DNA from: an uncultured Clostridia bacterium
GTDB lineage: Bacteria; Bacillota; Clostridia; Christensenellales; Borkfalkiaceae
Assembly: GCA_947631905.1 (NCBI GenBank)
Contig: CANRND010000018.1
Span: 1-48,956, forward strand
Direction of reading: 5' to 3'
Length of the DNA stretch: 48,956 nt
Shown here one piece after another: positions 32,672 through 42,137 of the stretch; position 1 is the first letter of the stretch, and every line of letters starts with the position of its first letter. The translations under genes and the position numbers were made by a program. Below the pieces are notes generated by a model. It saw nothing but the letters and a program-made list of their open reading frames with translations. It was not told where the DNA came from and ran no database searches.

Positions 32672-34243
32672 ATGAAATACAATGGAGTTTTTGAAGTGGA
32701 TCCCGCCTTTTTGAATGGAAGCACGATCCTGTGGAAAAACACGGGCAATGGCGAATATATCATCGCAACAAAAGGCGGGAAGAAATACTTCGTAAAACGC
32801 AATATGCACGCCCGCTTTCCCGCAAGGGACGAGCCGAAAGCCGTGTATAATAAGTACAAAGCCGAAGCGAACGCGTTGCAAAAAAAGCAGGAACGGCTAC
32901 GCCTGTTGATGAAAGGACTGGATCGGACGAACGACCACATCGTAGTTGAAGAGGAAAATTTTTGGGACAGCGAGAGGATGTTTGTTACAGTCACGGCTTG
33001 TATTTCCGACGTGTTGCCCGATACCTTCGATTATGCGGCATTGCCCCTTGAAAAGTTTCTTGAATTGGCGCGGCAGACTGCCGAAGCACTGTGCAAAATC
33101 CACGAACGCGGAGTAATCCACGGAGACCTCAAAGGCAAAAACATCATCGTGTCGAACGAGGGCGGCGTTTATACGCCGTACCTCATCGACTTCGATTCGT
33201 CCTATCCCGCGGACGCCATTCCCGATTGGGAGAGCATCGGCGGTTCCGAAGGCTATCAGAGCCCCGAAATCGTGCTGTACGCTTCCGAAGAAGGTGCGTC
33301 TTCCGGCGATACAATCACCCCCGCAACGGATGTCTTTTCGCTGGGCGTTGTCTTCCATAAGTGGTGGACAGGCTCTTTCCCCGGGATGGATCTGGAACGC
33401 GGTTCGGTCGGCGCGGCCGTTTATTTGGATAAGACTGTTACGATCAATAAAAAGTTCAACGTCCGCATCGGCAAAAACTGCGGCGCAACGCTCACCTCGC
33501 TCATCCATTGGATGTTTGCGAAAGTTCCGTCCGACAGGCCCACGGCGCGGCAGGTGGCGGAAGTCCTCGCGGACAAGTTGGAAATTCCCGAAGCATTCCG
33601 GAAAGGCGATGACGACAAGCCTTTCGACGACGCGCTGTGGGACGCGCATAAGTTGATCGCAGAGCTGTTGCCGGCAAGCGAACTCAAAAATAAGGGGGTC
33701 AGATCTCTGAAACGCATCAATGAGGGCGGCGGTAGCATGAGCTTGAAGTACCGCGTCGTCCTGAAAGACGGAACGGAGAACACCCTCACGGTTGGACAAC
33801 TGTGTGAAGCCGGATATGCCGAAAGCAAAGGAGCCGCGGTAGAAGACGCTTGGGAAGAGCATATGATCGAATTCGAGCCTGCCGAAGTCATCGCCCAAAA
33901 GGGCTATGCCAAAATTTGCAGGGCACAGCTTTCTTTTCGGAAATGTTACCTCATCACGACCGCATCCGGCCGTGAAATCGATAAGGGTTACGAGTGGTTG
34001 GTTGCCGAAGGGCTAGCTCATCCGAGAACGGTAGCAGTTGACGCCGATACGCCGTGGCCCGAACACGGCAAGGCATACTGTGCGGAAAACATGGCCCGCC
34101 TCGGGGTCAAAAGTATTTCCAGGATGGAAGTCGGTGGCGAACACCGTTACAGGATCGTTTACAACGAAGTTGCGGGAGGCAAGAACAAGATCAATGAACG
34201 CGTACCCGCGAATAATCTCAAACTGATGGGGTTCATAAAATGA
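32672..34243 (+). CDS. Hanks-type Ser/Thr protein kinase with C-terminal extension
   Basis: This is a 523-aa cytoplasmic protein. The kinase domain (about 15-320) shows a short Gly-rich loop (TGNGEY), Lys42 (YFVKR), the catalytic loop HGDLKGKN (Asp152, Asn157) and a metal-binding DFD (173-175) in place of DFG. An activation segment ending in EGYQSPE and the helix-F segment TDVFSLGVVFHKWW follow. About 190 residues after the kinase (from SELKNKG) form an unassigned extension, and no transmembrane segment or PASTA domain is present. The stop overlaps the phosphatase start by 4 bp, so kinase and phosphatase are made together, as in the TerY-P triad. Confidence 0.88.
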   Translation: MKYNGVFEVDPAFLNGSTILWKNTGNGEYIIATKGGKKYFVKRNMHARFPARDEPKAVYNKYKAEANALQKKQERLRLLMKGLDRTNDHIVVEEENFWDSERMFVTVTACISDVLPDTFDYAALPLEKFLELARQTAEALCKIHERGVIHGDLKGKNIIVSNEGGVYTPYLIDFDSSYPADAIPDWESIGGSEGYQSPEIVLYASEEGASSGDTITPATDVFSLGVVFHKWWTGSFPGMDLERGSVGAAVYLDKTVTINKKFNVRIGKNCGATLTSLIHWMFAKVPSDRPTARQVAEVLADKLEIPEAFRKGDDDKPFDDALWDAHKLIAELLPASELKNKGVRSLKRINEGGGSMSLKYRVVLKDGTENTLTVGQLCEAGYAESKGAAVEDAWEEHMIEFEPAEVIAQKGYAKICRAQLSFRKCYLITTASGREIDKGYEWLVAEGLAHPRTVAVDADTPWPEHGKAYCAENMARLGVKSISRMEVGGEHRYRIVYNEVAGGKNKINERVPANNLKLMGFIK

Positions 34244-36279
34244 AAAATTTGGCATTCAAATTTTATTCTGTCTTGAAAGACGAAGACGCAGTCCCTTATA
34301 TCGGCGGCAATCTCCTGGCCGTTGCCGACGGTTTGGGCGGCTCCGGCTCGGCGGTTCACGCCATCGACCGCGCGAAACATCCCGACATGCGCCGGGAGAT
34401 CCTGTCTTGCGCTTTCGGGGATATGCAACTACCCGCGGGCGAGTTGGAACAATACATCAATGAACTGTTGGGACCCATGTCCGACGGCAAGGATGATACA
34501 TCCGCTCTTTGGGCTTCGAGAATCGTCATCGCCCGCTGCGTCTATGCGCTCACGGCAGGTGCGTTCAAAAATGCAGTTTTGAGCGATGAGAGCGTGAGAG
34601 AAAGACTTGCGGAATTTATTGCGAAAGGCTTACATGAAACTGTCGCAGCATTCAACTTGCAAAAGGGCAAATATGACGGGCAGTTACTTTTGCCCACAAC
34701 GTTAGCGTTCGTCCGTTACACCGAACAGGAGAACTCCGTCGTTGCAGAGGCGGTTTGGGCGGGCGATTCCCGTCTCTACGCGCTTACCGCCGATGGGATG
34801 AAACTTCTCTCGGTGGACGACGAGGACGAATCCGGCTCGATCACCAATCTGTTTTACGCCGACAACGAAAAGGTACGGTTGAATTACTTGCGGCATGAGC
34901 TTGCAAAGCCTTGCGCGCTCATGGCAGTCAGCGACGGAGTGTTCGATCCTTTCGATCCGCACGATCATTTGGGCGTAGAATGCACGGTGCTTTCGGCGAT
35001 CGAAGAAAACGCCGCCGCGCAGCAAGCATGTGATTCGCTCAAACGGTTTTACGACGGCGTACATGGGGACGATGCGACAATGGCTTTCGTTCCGTTTGGG
35101 TTAGTCGGCTTTGCAGGAATGCAAAGCACATTCAAAAAACGCGCGGATCTCATTACGGCGATCCGTCAACAACACAGCGAAAAGCACTCGGCGTTGGAAG
35201 TCATGAATTTGTCTGAGGAAGAGGCCGCGCATTATGTTTACGCCCGCACGGGAGACAGATACGAGCATATCATCCCGATTTTGATCGAGGCGGCGGAGAA
35301 ACAGAGCCATGATATAGCGGTTACGCCCGACATCCGCAAGGTTATCGAAAACGCTCGTAAAAGTTGCGTTGCCGAAGCGGAAGACGCAAGAAAAAATAAC
35401 CGTGCGCGCGCTTTTGCGGAATTGGACCAATACGTCCGAGCACACCCGGAGTTTGTGAATAGCGAAATTTTGCCCATCCCCGCAAGCAGGTTCAACGATA
35501 AAAAGCTGAAATCGTTAAAATCGCTGAGATCTTTATACGATGATTTCAAGCAAACGGCAAAGAGACTGGCTTCCGGTTTGAGAACAAGCAAGGATTGGGC
35601 GTTCCATGAGGCCGGGCTTGCCAAAAGGCGGAAAGATATTCGCACGCTTATTCAAGCAAGAATCGAGTATTGTCGCAAGCGCCTTGATTATCTGCGCAAA
35701 GGGGAAGACCGGGAAGAATGCAGGAATGCGGCGGACGTTCTTCATGTGTGGCATTGCATGGATATCGAACTCATTGGCAGGGACGAACGGGGTAACACTA
35801 TGCTTTCCCGGGAGGAAAAAGATTTGGCCCGTAGGGACGATAAACAATTAGCCGACGACGCGCTGGAATATATTTACATCTCCCGGCTTGTCGATAGATA
35901 TGCGCATTTATGGACGACTCTCCTTGAACGGTTCAAGCGCGACGAATGCTTGACGGACATTTTGCTCGCGCCGAAAATGCGGCATGCGTTCGGCTTTGAT
36001 ATCAGCGACGAGACATTGCTCCTTGCGGCCGCTAATGCCAAACGCGACAGGATACTGCACAACCTGACGGAACAAAAGCCGGTCATTGTTGCCGGTATCG
36101 TTAAAGCGCTTGCCGCCAACTACGATAAAACGTCTCTGATAGACAGTCAGTATAATTCAACGAAGTTGGAGCTGTTGCGAACGTATTACCGTCTGAAAAG
36201 CGATCCCGATCCCGCCATAGAGGCCTTTCAGGAACAGCTTTCTGCGTTGGAGGCCGCTTATACGAGTTTGATCAAATGA
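34240..36279 (+). CDS. PP2C-family protein phosphatase with long helical C-terminal region
   Basis: This is a 679-aa cytoplasmic protein. Residues about 5-290 form a PP2C (PPM) domain: VADGLGG has metal ligands Asp30 and Gly31, WAGDSR (173-178) is the central strand, SDGVFD has Asp232, and GDDATM ends with Asp278. These are the usual Mn/Mg-binding positions of active PP2C enzymes. Residues about 300-679 are charged and mainly helical with no recognised domain. It is coupled by ATGA to the upstream kinase gene and by ATGA to the downstream HExxH gene. It is predicted to reverse the kinase, and the C-terminal region may bind another component of the system. Confidence 0.87.
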   Translation: MKNLAFKFYSVLKDEDAVPYIGGNLLAVADGLGGSGSAVHAIDRAKHPDMRREILSCAFGDMQLPAGELEQYINELLGPMSDGKDDTSALWASRIVIARCVYALTAGAFKNAVLSDESVRERLAEFIAKGLHETVAAFNLQKGKYDGQLLLPTTLAFVRYTEQENSVVAEAVWAGDSRLYALTADGMKLLSVDDEDESGSITNLFYADNEKVRLNYLRHELAKPCALMAVSDGVFDPFDPHDHLGVECTVLSAIEENAAAQQACDSLKRFYDGVHGDDATMAFVPFGLVGFAGMQSTFKKRADLITAIRQQHSEKHSALEVMNLSEEEAAHYVYARTGDRYEHIIPILIEAAEKQSHDIAVTPDIRKVIENARKSCVAEAEDARKNNRARAFAELDQYVRAHPEFVNSEILPIPASRFNDKKLKSLKSLRSLYDDFKQTAKRLASGLRTSKDWAFHEAGLAKRRKDIRTLIQARIEYCRKRLDYLRKGEDREECRNAADVLHVWHCMDIELIGRDERGNTMLSREEKDLARRDDKQLADDALEYIYISRLVDRYAHLWTTLLERFKRDECLTDILLAPKMRHAFGFDISDETLLLAAANAKRDRILHNLTEQKPVIVAGIVKALAANYDKTSLIDSQYNSTKLELLRTYYRLKSDPDPAIEAFQEQLSALEAAYTSLIK

Positions 36280-37211
36280 AGAAATACTTGAAGTTAGTTG
36301 TGCTGCATCATGACAATACCGAAAGCGAGGGTGAGACGTACCGTCTCACCCTTTGCGGCACAGACGAAAGGAAGGTTGTGCTTGAACTGAACGAAAGTCA
36401 ATTCGCCTTGCTGAAATCGAGGACCCGTCGCGCTTTCTTTGTCCGTTGTCCAATGGAAAAGATTCTACAAGAGATCGATAATGCCCCGTCTTGCGCCGAA
36501 CTTAATGAGCTTGCGGCGCAATATTATCTGTGCGACGTCTGCGACTTGTCCGCTATCAACTTCTACGGGGCCAAAAAGATCTTAAAGGCAATCGTACGGG
36601 TTTTATACAAATATCCCAAACTTCGGAGCCGGCTGTGTTATATCGGAACGCACCACGGTCTCGAAAACCTCCTCATTAAGCTTGAAGAGGGAGATGAAGA
36701 AGTTATAAACCACTTTCGGTTGCAGTATATCGCTACGGGCGAGAATGCCGGAAAGCTGGGCGGATTGCTCCGCAATATGCTGGCCGCGCTGATCCGAGAC
36801 CACGAGCGATACATTGCAACCGCGATGTCGGCTTTCGGTTTGCTCGATTCGGTGCTGTTTGATAAAAACGACTATGAGGGATATGCTTACATACAGCTCG
36901 TCTCTCAGCTCGGGAAAGACGAAACGGCCGGTTTTCACCCGAAAGGTTGCCATGTCCCCGAGTCGATCGTCTATCATGAGCTTGGGCATCTTCTCGATCA
37001 TATGTGCGGCCTCGGGAACGACGATGAATTCACTTCTTACTATAAGAGTTTGACTGCGGATGAAATACGGGATGGACTGTCCGAATACGCGCTCAAATCG
37101 CCCGCAGAGTTTATTGCCGAAGCCCTTGCGGAACTTATGTGCGGTCCGGACCCCCGTCCGATTGCGCAAAACGTGGGGAGGTTGCTTGATCTCCTTTATA
37201 AAAAGGCATGA
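36276..37211 (+). CDS. HExxH zincin-like putative metallopeptidase
   Basis: This is a 311-aa protein. The C-terminal third carries YHELGHLLDHMCG (HELGH at 234-238), the zinc-binding helix of a metallopeptidase, followed by SPAEFIAEALAELM with Glu278 and Glu282 as candidate third ligands. This pattern resembles ATLF/lethal-factor-like and phage-associated zincins. The N-terminal 200 residues are unassigned and contain YYLCDVCDLSA. It is coupled to the phosphatase gene by a 4-bp overlap. A truncated paralogue of the catalytic part occurs at 42460-42762. A role as an effector protease or processing factor of the system is inferred. Confidence 0.75.
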   Translation: MKKYLKLVVLHHDNTESEGETYRLTLCGTDERKVVLELNESQFALLKSRTRRAFFVRCPMEKILQEIDNAPSCAELNELAAQYYLCDVCDLSAINFYGAKKILKAIVRVLYKYPKLRSRLCYIGTHHGLENLLIKLEEGDEEVINHFRLQYIATGENAGKLGGLLRNMLAALIRDHERYIATAMSAFGLLDSVLFDKNDYEGYAYIQLVSQLGKDETAGFHPKGCHVPESIVYHELGHLLDHMCGLGNDDEFTSYYKSLTADEIRDGLSEYALKSPAEFIAEALAELMCGPDPRPIAQNVGRLLDLLYKKA

Positions 37212-37400
37212 GAAAGCGGGAGATAAAAATCTCATATTTTTTACAACACCTCGTTCAAAAAGAAAGGATACTTGTCGTTTCCTCACAGATGTGGGCGCGT
37301 AACGGGCGCAATGCGCGTGTATGATATCAGGGGAAGATCCGATTGCTTGATCGAGCGACGTCGGAACCAAAAACAACAGAGAATAAAAAAGGAGGAACGC

Positions 37401-37715
37401 ATGAAGAACAAGAATTATGAGTTTGCGTACAAAACACTGTTCAGCGACGAAGAACAACCGTTGATCTTGGAGAACGATCGGAACGTAAGAATCGAGTTCG
37501 AGCAGATTTTCGCCATGCAGAGAGGAGAGGAACTCTATTGTATCCTCCGGCCGATCGCATGCGTCGAGGGTCTGCGCCCTCATGCGGCCCTTGTGTTCTC
37601 CGTGGATGAGGAGGGCGTTTTCCGCGCAGTGCAAGAACAAAGGCTTTCCGAGGAAATTTTCGCGGAATATTACAGCGCGTTGCAAAAGACGCAGAGGGGG
37701 AGAAACGATGAATGA
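37401..37715 (+). CDS. small acidic DUF1292-like protein
   Basis: This 104-aa protein starts at 37401, as shown by AAGGAGG seven bases upstream. The arrangement of strands (FEQIFAMQRGEELYCILRPI, then ALVFSVDEEGVFRAV, ending with an acidic helix) resembles DUF1292 proteins, which are common in Bacillota and have no established biochemical role. Its stop overlaps the start of the AAA+ chimera gene by 8 bp, so the two are coupled and it may be an adaptor for that protein. The 189-bp gap before it shows no clear promoter or terminator. Confidence 0.65.
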   Translation: MKNKNYEFAYKTLFSDEEQPLILENDRNVRIEFEQIFAMQRGEELYCILRPIACVEGLRPHAALVFSVDEEGVFRAVQEQRLSEEIFAEYYSALQKTQRGRNDE

Positions 37716-40707
37716 TAAAACCGTATTCCATGACCTCATTGCCGTCCTGCGGCAGATCGCCGCAAAAAAAGCCGCGGAACAAAATTCTTGCGGCGTTTCG
37801 GCAACCGCCGCGCGGCAAAAAGAGAGCGCCGCCCAAGCGGAGAAAAGAAAACCGGCCGCCAAATCCAGGAGGATCGTCAAAAGCAGCGCTCTTTACGCGA
37901 ACGCAAACGGAAAGTCTCCCGAGTTTACCGAGGCGAAGTTGACTGCGGACTATTCTTTGATCGAGGAGTTGGATTCCCGCCTTGCCGACGTCGAAGGGCA
38001 GGCGTATGCCGTGCAGGCGGTCAAAGAGTATCTTTTCGGGATCAACAACCGCGAAAACGCGCACGGGGTGGGAGGGCTTCTGACTTTTATCGGCCCGCCC
38101 GCCGTAGGCAAGACCTTGATGGGGGAACGGATCTCCGAAGCGCTCCACCGTCCCGTCCTGCGCCTCGATATGAGCGGATTCAACGATCATGAGGTGGGGC
38201 TTTGCGATCTCTTCGGCGTAAATAAGTCCTATAAAGCCGCCGAAAAAGGAAACCTTACTTCTTTCGTCGAGAGAAACCCCGTCTCGGTCGTCCTGCTGGA
38301 TGAATTTGAAAAGGCGCATCCGAATGTGCAGAACCGTTTTTTGCAAATCTTCGATCGCGGAGAAGCGCAGGACTTGTTCACGGAGCGGAACGTCAGTTTC
38401 CGCAATGTGATCGTGATCGTAACCATGAACCTCGGGAAACAGCTCTATGATAGGTCGCTTACAACGTACAACCTGTCGGATATTCCGCAGCTGACGATCG
38501 TAAAGGCGTTGCAGACGGAGATAAATCCGCAAACGGAAGCGCCCTATCTGTCGAACGCGCTCATTTCGCGGCTGTCCGCGGGCAAGATCATTCTTTTCAA
38601 CAAGTTGCGGCCCGAGATCCTGCATCGCATTACCGTAAAAGAGATCGCCAAAGCAGAGACCTATTACGGCGACAAATACGGTTTGGAGTTTCGGATAGAC
38701 AGAAACATGCTCGCGGAACTGATTATCCTCGGGATCGGGGAACGGGCGGACGTCCGAACGGCGCTGAAAGCGGTGAAAGAATTTTTTGCGAAGAATATCG
38801 TGCGGATGGCGGAGATGAACCGTGCGGAGAAGAGGGGATTCACGACGATACGGTGCGCGTTCGACTTTACGGCGCAATCTCCCGAGGCGAAGCAAGTGTT
38901 CCATAGCCGCAACAAGGCGCGCGTTTTAGTCTGTTGCAACAAGGCGCACAAAAAAATTTTCCGCCGTTACAATTCGGACAAGGCCGAAATTTTCTTTGCG
39001 GACGGAGCCGATCTTTCGGACGCGGTGAAAGACGGGGATATTTCCGCCGCGATTTTGGATTGCGGGGAGGAAGTTTCCGAGGACTTGTTCGCGGCTTTGG
39101 CCGAACGGGAAGTGATCCCGATATATGTTTATAGCACAAAGGCAAAGTCGGACGTGCCGCTTTTGACCTATCTGGATCATGGAGCGACCGATGTTTTCCG
39201 CGGCGGGCTTGGCGCTCTTGCCGAATGGACGGGAGAGATCCTGAGCGAATCGGCGCTTACCGACGTTGCGCAGACGCTGTTCCGCGCCAATAAGGTCGTC
39301 GGTTTCGAAACGTCGTATTCTTTCGAAGCCCCGCAAACGGCGGTTTTGAACATTACGCACATCGATGTTATTCTGGCGCAGGAGGCGGGCGACATCGAAA
39401 AGTTTGCGGCAAAACGGGAGATCCCGAACATCCGCTTCGACGACATTTACGGAGCGAAAGACGCAAAAACGGAGATGCTGCGGCTTCTCGATATTTTGAA
39501 AAACCAAAAGAAATATCAGCGGAAAGGGCTTCGGTTGCCGCGCGGAATTTTGTTGGAAGGCGATCCCGGCACGGGGAAAACCATGCTTGCGAAAGCCTTT
39601 GCGTGCGAAGCTGGGCTTCCTTTTATCCATAAGAACGCGTCCGAATTCAGGCAGAAATGGCAAGGCGAAGGCGCCCGCCTGATACGGGAGCTGTTTTCGG
39701 CCGCGCGCAAATATGCGCCCGCCGTGGTGTTTATCGACGAGATCGACGCGATCGCCAAAGCGAGAGAGGAAACCGTCAACGAGGGAAGTACGGAAGCGCT
39801 CAACGCCCTTCTTTCCGAAATGGACGGCTTTTCGGACAATTCCGCTACTCCCGTCTTTTTGATCGCGGCGACGAATTTCAATTTCAAGAAAGGCGAAACG
39901 CTACTCGATCCCGCGTTTTTGCGTCGGTTTGACCGCAAAATACATATCGATTTGCCCGATTGCGAGGCGCGCAAACAGTACCTTTCCGATCGGCTTTCCC
40001 AATACCGTCACGAAGTTTCCGCGCGTATGATCGAGAACCTTGCAAGGCGTTCGATCGGATGGTCGCTCGGGGAACTCGACAATGTCGTTCAAAATGCACT
40101 CCGCGAAGCGTACGGCGGCGAAGAAAAGCCGATCGCGGACCCGCTTTTGAACGAGGCTTTTGAAAAATATGCCGACGGCGAGGGAAAGCAGCGGGATGAA
40201 CGGGAGATGCGGCATACGGCGATCCACGAAGCGGGACACGCCGTTGTCGCCGCCGCGCTGGGGCTGATGCCCTCGTATGCCACCATCGGCGCGCGAAGCG
40301 GCTATGGCGGGTATGTATACTACGGCGATGAAAGCGTGACCGTGCTTTCCCGTGAAGATTGTCTGAACCGCATTGCGATCATGATGGCGGGTAGGGAAGC
40401 GGAGCGTTCTTTCTACGGGGAGGCGGGCGTCACTTCCGGCGCGGGCGGCGATCTGAGATCCGCGACCGAACTCGCAACGAATATGATCTGCGACTACGGC
40501 ATGGATGAAAGTTTCCAAATCTATATCGATCCGTCCAAGCGGTCGTCGCCGCAAGTCATGCGGCGCGTGACGGAGGTCGTTAAAGCGCAAAGCATGCGGG
40601 CGCGTTCCATCATAGAAGCCGATCCCGCAAAGGTGAGAAACGTAGCCGACGCGCTTCTCGAAAAAATCAATCTCGACCAAACGGACCTGAAAAATTTGTC
40701 CCGATAA
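37708..40707 (+). CDS. ClpB-like AAA+ / receiver-like / FtsH-like AAA+ / M41 metallopeptidase chimera
   Basis: This is a 999-aa soluble protein. After a basic low-complexity N-terminus comes a ClpB/ClpA D2-like AAA+ domain (about 100-395): GPPAVGKT (129-136) and VVLLDEFEKAHPNVQNRFLQ (Walker B 194-199). Residues about 400-515 look like a response-regulator receiver or pseudo-receiver fold: ARVLVCC, AILDCG with Asp451, IPIYVYSTKA and GATDVF. An FtsH-type AAA+ domain (about 574-800) has GDPGTGKT (618-625) and VVFIDEIDAIA. The M41 peptidase domain has HEAGH (840-844) and third ligand Asp915 (GGDLRSATELA). The FtsH transmembrane segments are absent. It is predicted to unfold and degrade proteins under control of the kinase/phosphatase operon. 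Confidence 0.88.
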   Translation: MNDKTVFHDLIAVLRQIAAKKAAEQNSCGVSATAARQKESAAQAEKRKPAAKSRRIVKSSALYANANGKSPEFTEAKLTADYSLIEELDSRLADVEGQAYAVQAVKEYLFGINNRENAHGVGGLLTFIGPPAVGKTLMGERISEALHRPVLRLDMSGFNDHEVGLCDLFGVNKSYKAAEKGNLTSFVERNPVSVVLLDEFEKAHPNVQNRFLQIFDRGEAQDLFTERNVSFRNVIVIVTMNLGKQLYDRSLTTYNLSDIPQLTIVKALQTEINPQTEAPYLSNALISRLSAGKIILFNKLRPEILHRITVKEIAKAETYYGDKYGLEFRIDRNMLAELIILGIGERADVRTALKAVKEFFAKNIVRMAEMNRAEKRGFTTIRCAFDFTAQSPEAKQVFHSRNKARVLVCCNKAHKKIFRRYNSDKAEIFFADGADLSDAVKDGDISAAILDCGEEVSEDLFAALAEREVIPIYVYSTKAKSDVPLLTYLDHGATDVFRGGLGALAEWTGEILSESALTDVAQTLFRANKVVGFETSYSFEAPQTAVLNITHIDVILAQEAGDIEKFAAKREIPNIRFDDIYGAKDAKTEMLRLLDILKNQKKYQRKGLRLPRGILLEGDPGTGKTMLAKAFACEAGLPFIHKNASEFRQKWQGEGARLIRELFSAARKYAPAVVFIDEIDAIAKAREETVNEGSTEALNALLSEMDGFSDNSATPVFLIAATNFNFKKGETLLDPAFLRRFDRKIHIDLPDCEARKQYLSDRLSQYRHEVSARMIENLARRSIGWSLGELDNVVQNALREAYGGEEKPIADPLLNEAFEKYADGEGKQRDEREMRHTAIHEAGHAVVAAALGLMPSYATIGARSGYGGYVYYGDESVTVLSREDCLNRIAIMMAGREAERSFYGEAGVTSGAGGDLRSATELATNMICDYGMDESFQIYIDPSKRSSPQVMRRVTEVVKAQSMRARSIIEADPAKVRNVADALLEKINLDQTDLKNLSR

Positions 40708-40722
40708 AGGAGGAGGCCGAAC

Positions 40723-41964
40723 ATGAAAGCAGATTACGAATGGAGCGCATTAAAACGATTGCTCGAAAAATCGAATACGGGCAAAAAGACGGTTACCGAG
40801 AAAGAAATCGAAGAGATGATCGACGATGAATCGGACAGCCCTTTCGAAACGACCAAACCCGCGGAGATCTTGAAAGACCTCGAAGAAAAAAAATTCATTT
40901 GCAAACGAGGCGAAAACGTTTACGATATCATTGCCGATGTCGCCGTTCTGCGGAAAGCCATCCTCGAATTTGCGGAAAGAAAGACGGGCGAAGAGATCAA
41001 ACCCGAACAAGCGCCGATGAAACTTTCCGCATTACTGAATGCCGAGTGGGTTGCCGTCGACAGCGCCCGAGAGGAAGAGGAGATAAAGTCGCTCTGCGCG
41101 GAATTGGGATCGCCCGAAGACGAATGCGGCGACGGGGAGGAAGAAGAGGATGATTGCGAAGACGACGGAGACGACGGGGATGACGAACCTCTCCTGCTGC
41201 GAAGAAAGGCGTACCTCGAAGCCCGTCGGCAAGAGCTGATCAGGAAAATGCGGCGCGATATGGGAAACGACGCCGATGAGGACGCCTTAGATGACGACGG
41301 CGAAAAAGCGCAGCCCGATGACGGCAAAGAAGAAGCGCAGGCCGATGAAGATGATTTGAGCGGCAGTATTCTTTGCAGTATCAAGGAGGGCGTCGAGGTG
41401 GAGAAGTCGGACGAAACATACGTTGTCTCCGTTCCGGAACTCGATCTTTGCGACACGGACGCGAAATTCGAGCTGTTCCCGCGGGACGGCAAAGTCTATC
41501 TGTGCGACCAAAGGGCGACGTTTAGCAAATTAGAGGAAACGATCGGGTTAAACGATGAAGTGCGTTCGCAAGCGGAGCGCATCGCAAAAGAAAGCGGGGC
41601 CGAGATCATAGACGAAAAACTCTGCGTCCGGGTGCTGTCGGCGGACCGGACTCTTCCATGCCTGTTTCGGCTCTACGCCCTCACGGAACGCGTTTTACAC
41701 ATCGGGGACGTTTTGTCTCGGGAAGCCGAAAAACAAAAAGTCGTGCCGGAGGAATACATCCGGGCGCTCGAATACGTCGTCAAATCGAAAAAAGCGAACA
41801 TCATTGATCTGCATGCGGAATTTCGTTTTGGCCCTAACATGATCGGCTTGATATTGGAATGGATGGAAAAGGAGGGGTTTATCACTCCGTTTAACTATTC
41901 GGAAGGCGGCCGAAAAGTTTTGCTCACCCTTGACGAATTTAAGCGCCGCTTCGGGAAAAAATGA
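40723..41964 (+). CDS. acidic protein with C-terminal FtsK-gamma-like winged helix
   Basis: This is a 413-aa cytoplasmic protein. The N-terminal 90 residues look like a small helical or winged-helix domain (PAEILKDLEEKKFICKRGENVYDII). The middle (about 125-225) is extremely acidic and low in complexity, rich in Asp and Glu. The C-terminal 65 residues (YIRALEYVVKSKKANIIDLH, then FGPNMIGLILEWMEKEGFI) resemble the FtsK gamma domain, a DNA-binding winged helix that normally reads polar KOPS sequences. No motor domain is present. GGAGG precedes the ATG and the gap from the protease gene is 15 bp. It may be a DNA-binding sensor or a protease substrate or adaptor. Confidence 0.7.
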   Translation: MKADYEWSALKRLLEKSNTGKKTVTEKEIEEMIDDESDSPFETTKPAEILKDLEEKKFICKRGENVYDIIADVAVLRKAILEFAERKTGEEIKPEQAPMKLSALLNAEWVAVDSAREEEEIKSLCAELGSPEDECGDGEEEEDDCEDDGDDGDDEPLLLRRKAYLEARRQELIRKMRRDMGNDADEDALDDDGEKAQPDDGKEEAQADEDDLSGSILCSIKEGVEVEKSDETYVVSVPELDLCDTDAKFELFPRDGKVYLCDQRATFSKLEETIGLNDEVRSQAERIAKESGAEIIDEKLCVRVLSADRTLPCLFRLYALTERVLHIGDVLSREAEKQKVVPEEYIRALEYVVKSKKANIIDLHAEFRFGPNMIGLILEWMEKEGFITPFNYSEGGRKVLLTLDEFKRRFGKK

Positions 41965-42028
41965 GGGCGCCATGGCCGAAGTCAATAAAAGAATTGATAT
42001 GAGCTTCCCATTCGGCGTTGTTAGAATC

Positions 42029-42058
42029 TTGCAATCATAGGTAGCTTCATGCTATAAT
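42029..42058 (+). promoter_or_regulatory. promoter within the island
   Basis: TTGCAA (42029-42034) and TATAAT (42053-42058) are 18 bp apart, with an extended -10 (TGCTATAAT) identical to the one before the XRE regulator. Confidence 0.7.
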
Positions 42059-42137
42059 GACAATGAGTCTTATGGTAGAACGATTATCTTGTGGACGATT
42101 ATGCGGATAAACTTTATCAATTGAGGAATTAAAAACG

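Noticed and set aside
37212..37400. Additional gene between the HExxH and DUF1292-like genes
   Set aside because: The frame open from 37272 has no RBS at its first ATG; AAGGAGG clearly marks the start at 37401.
41972..42040. 22-codon frame (MAEVNKRID...) after the FtsK-gamma-like gene
   Set aside because: It is very short, has no good RBS and overlaps the following promoter; it may be a relic of a lost gene.
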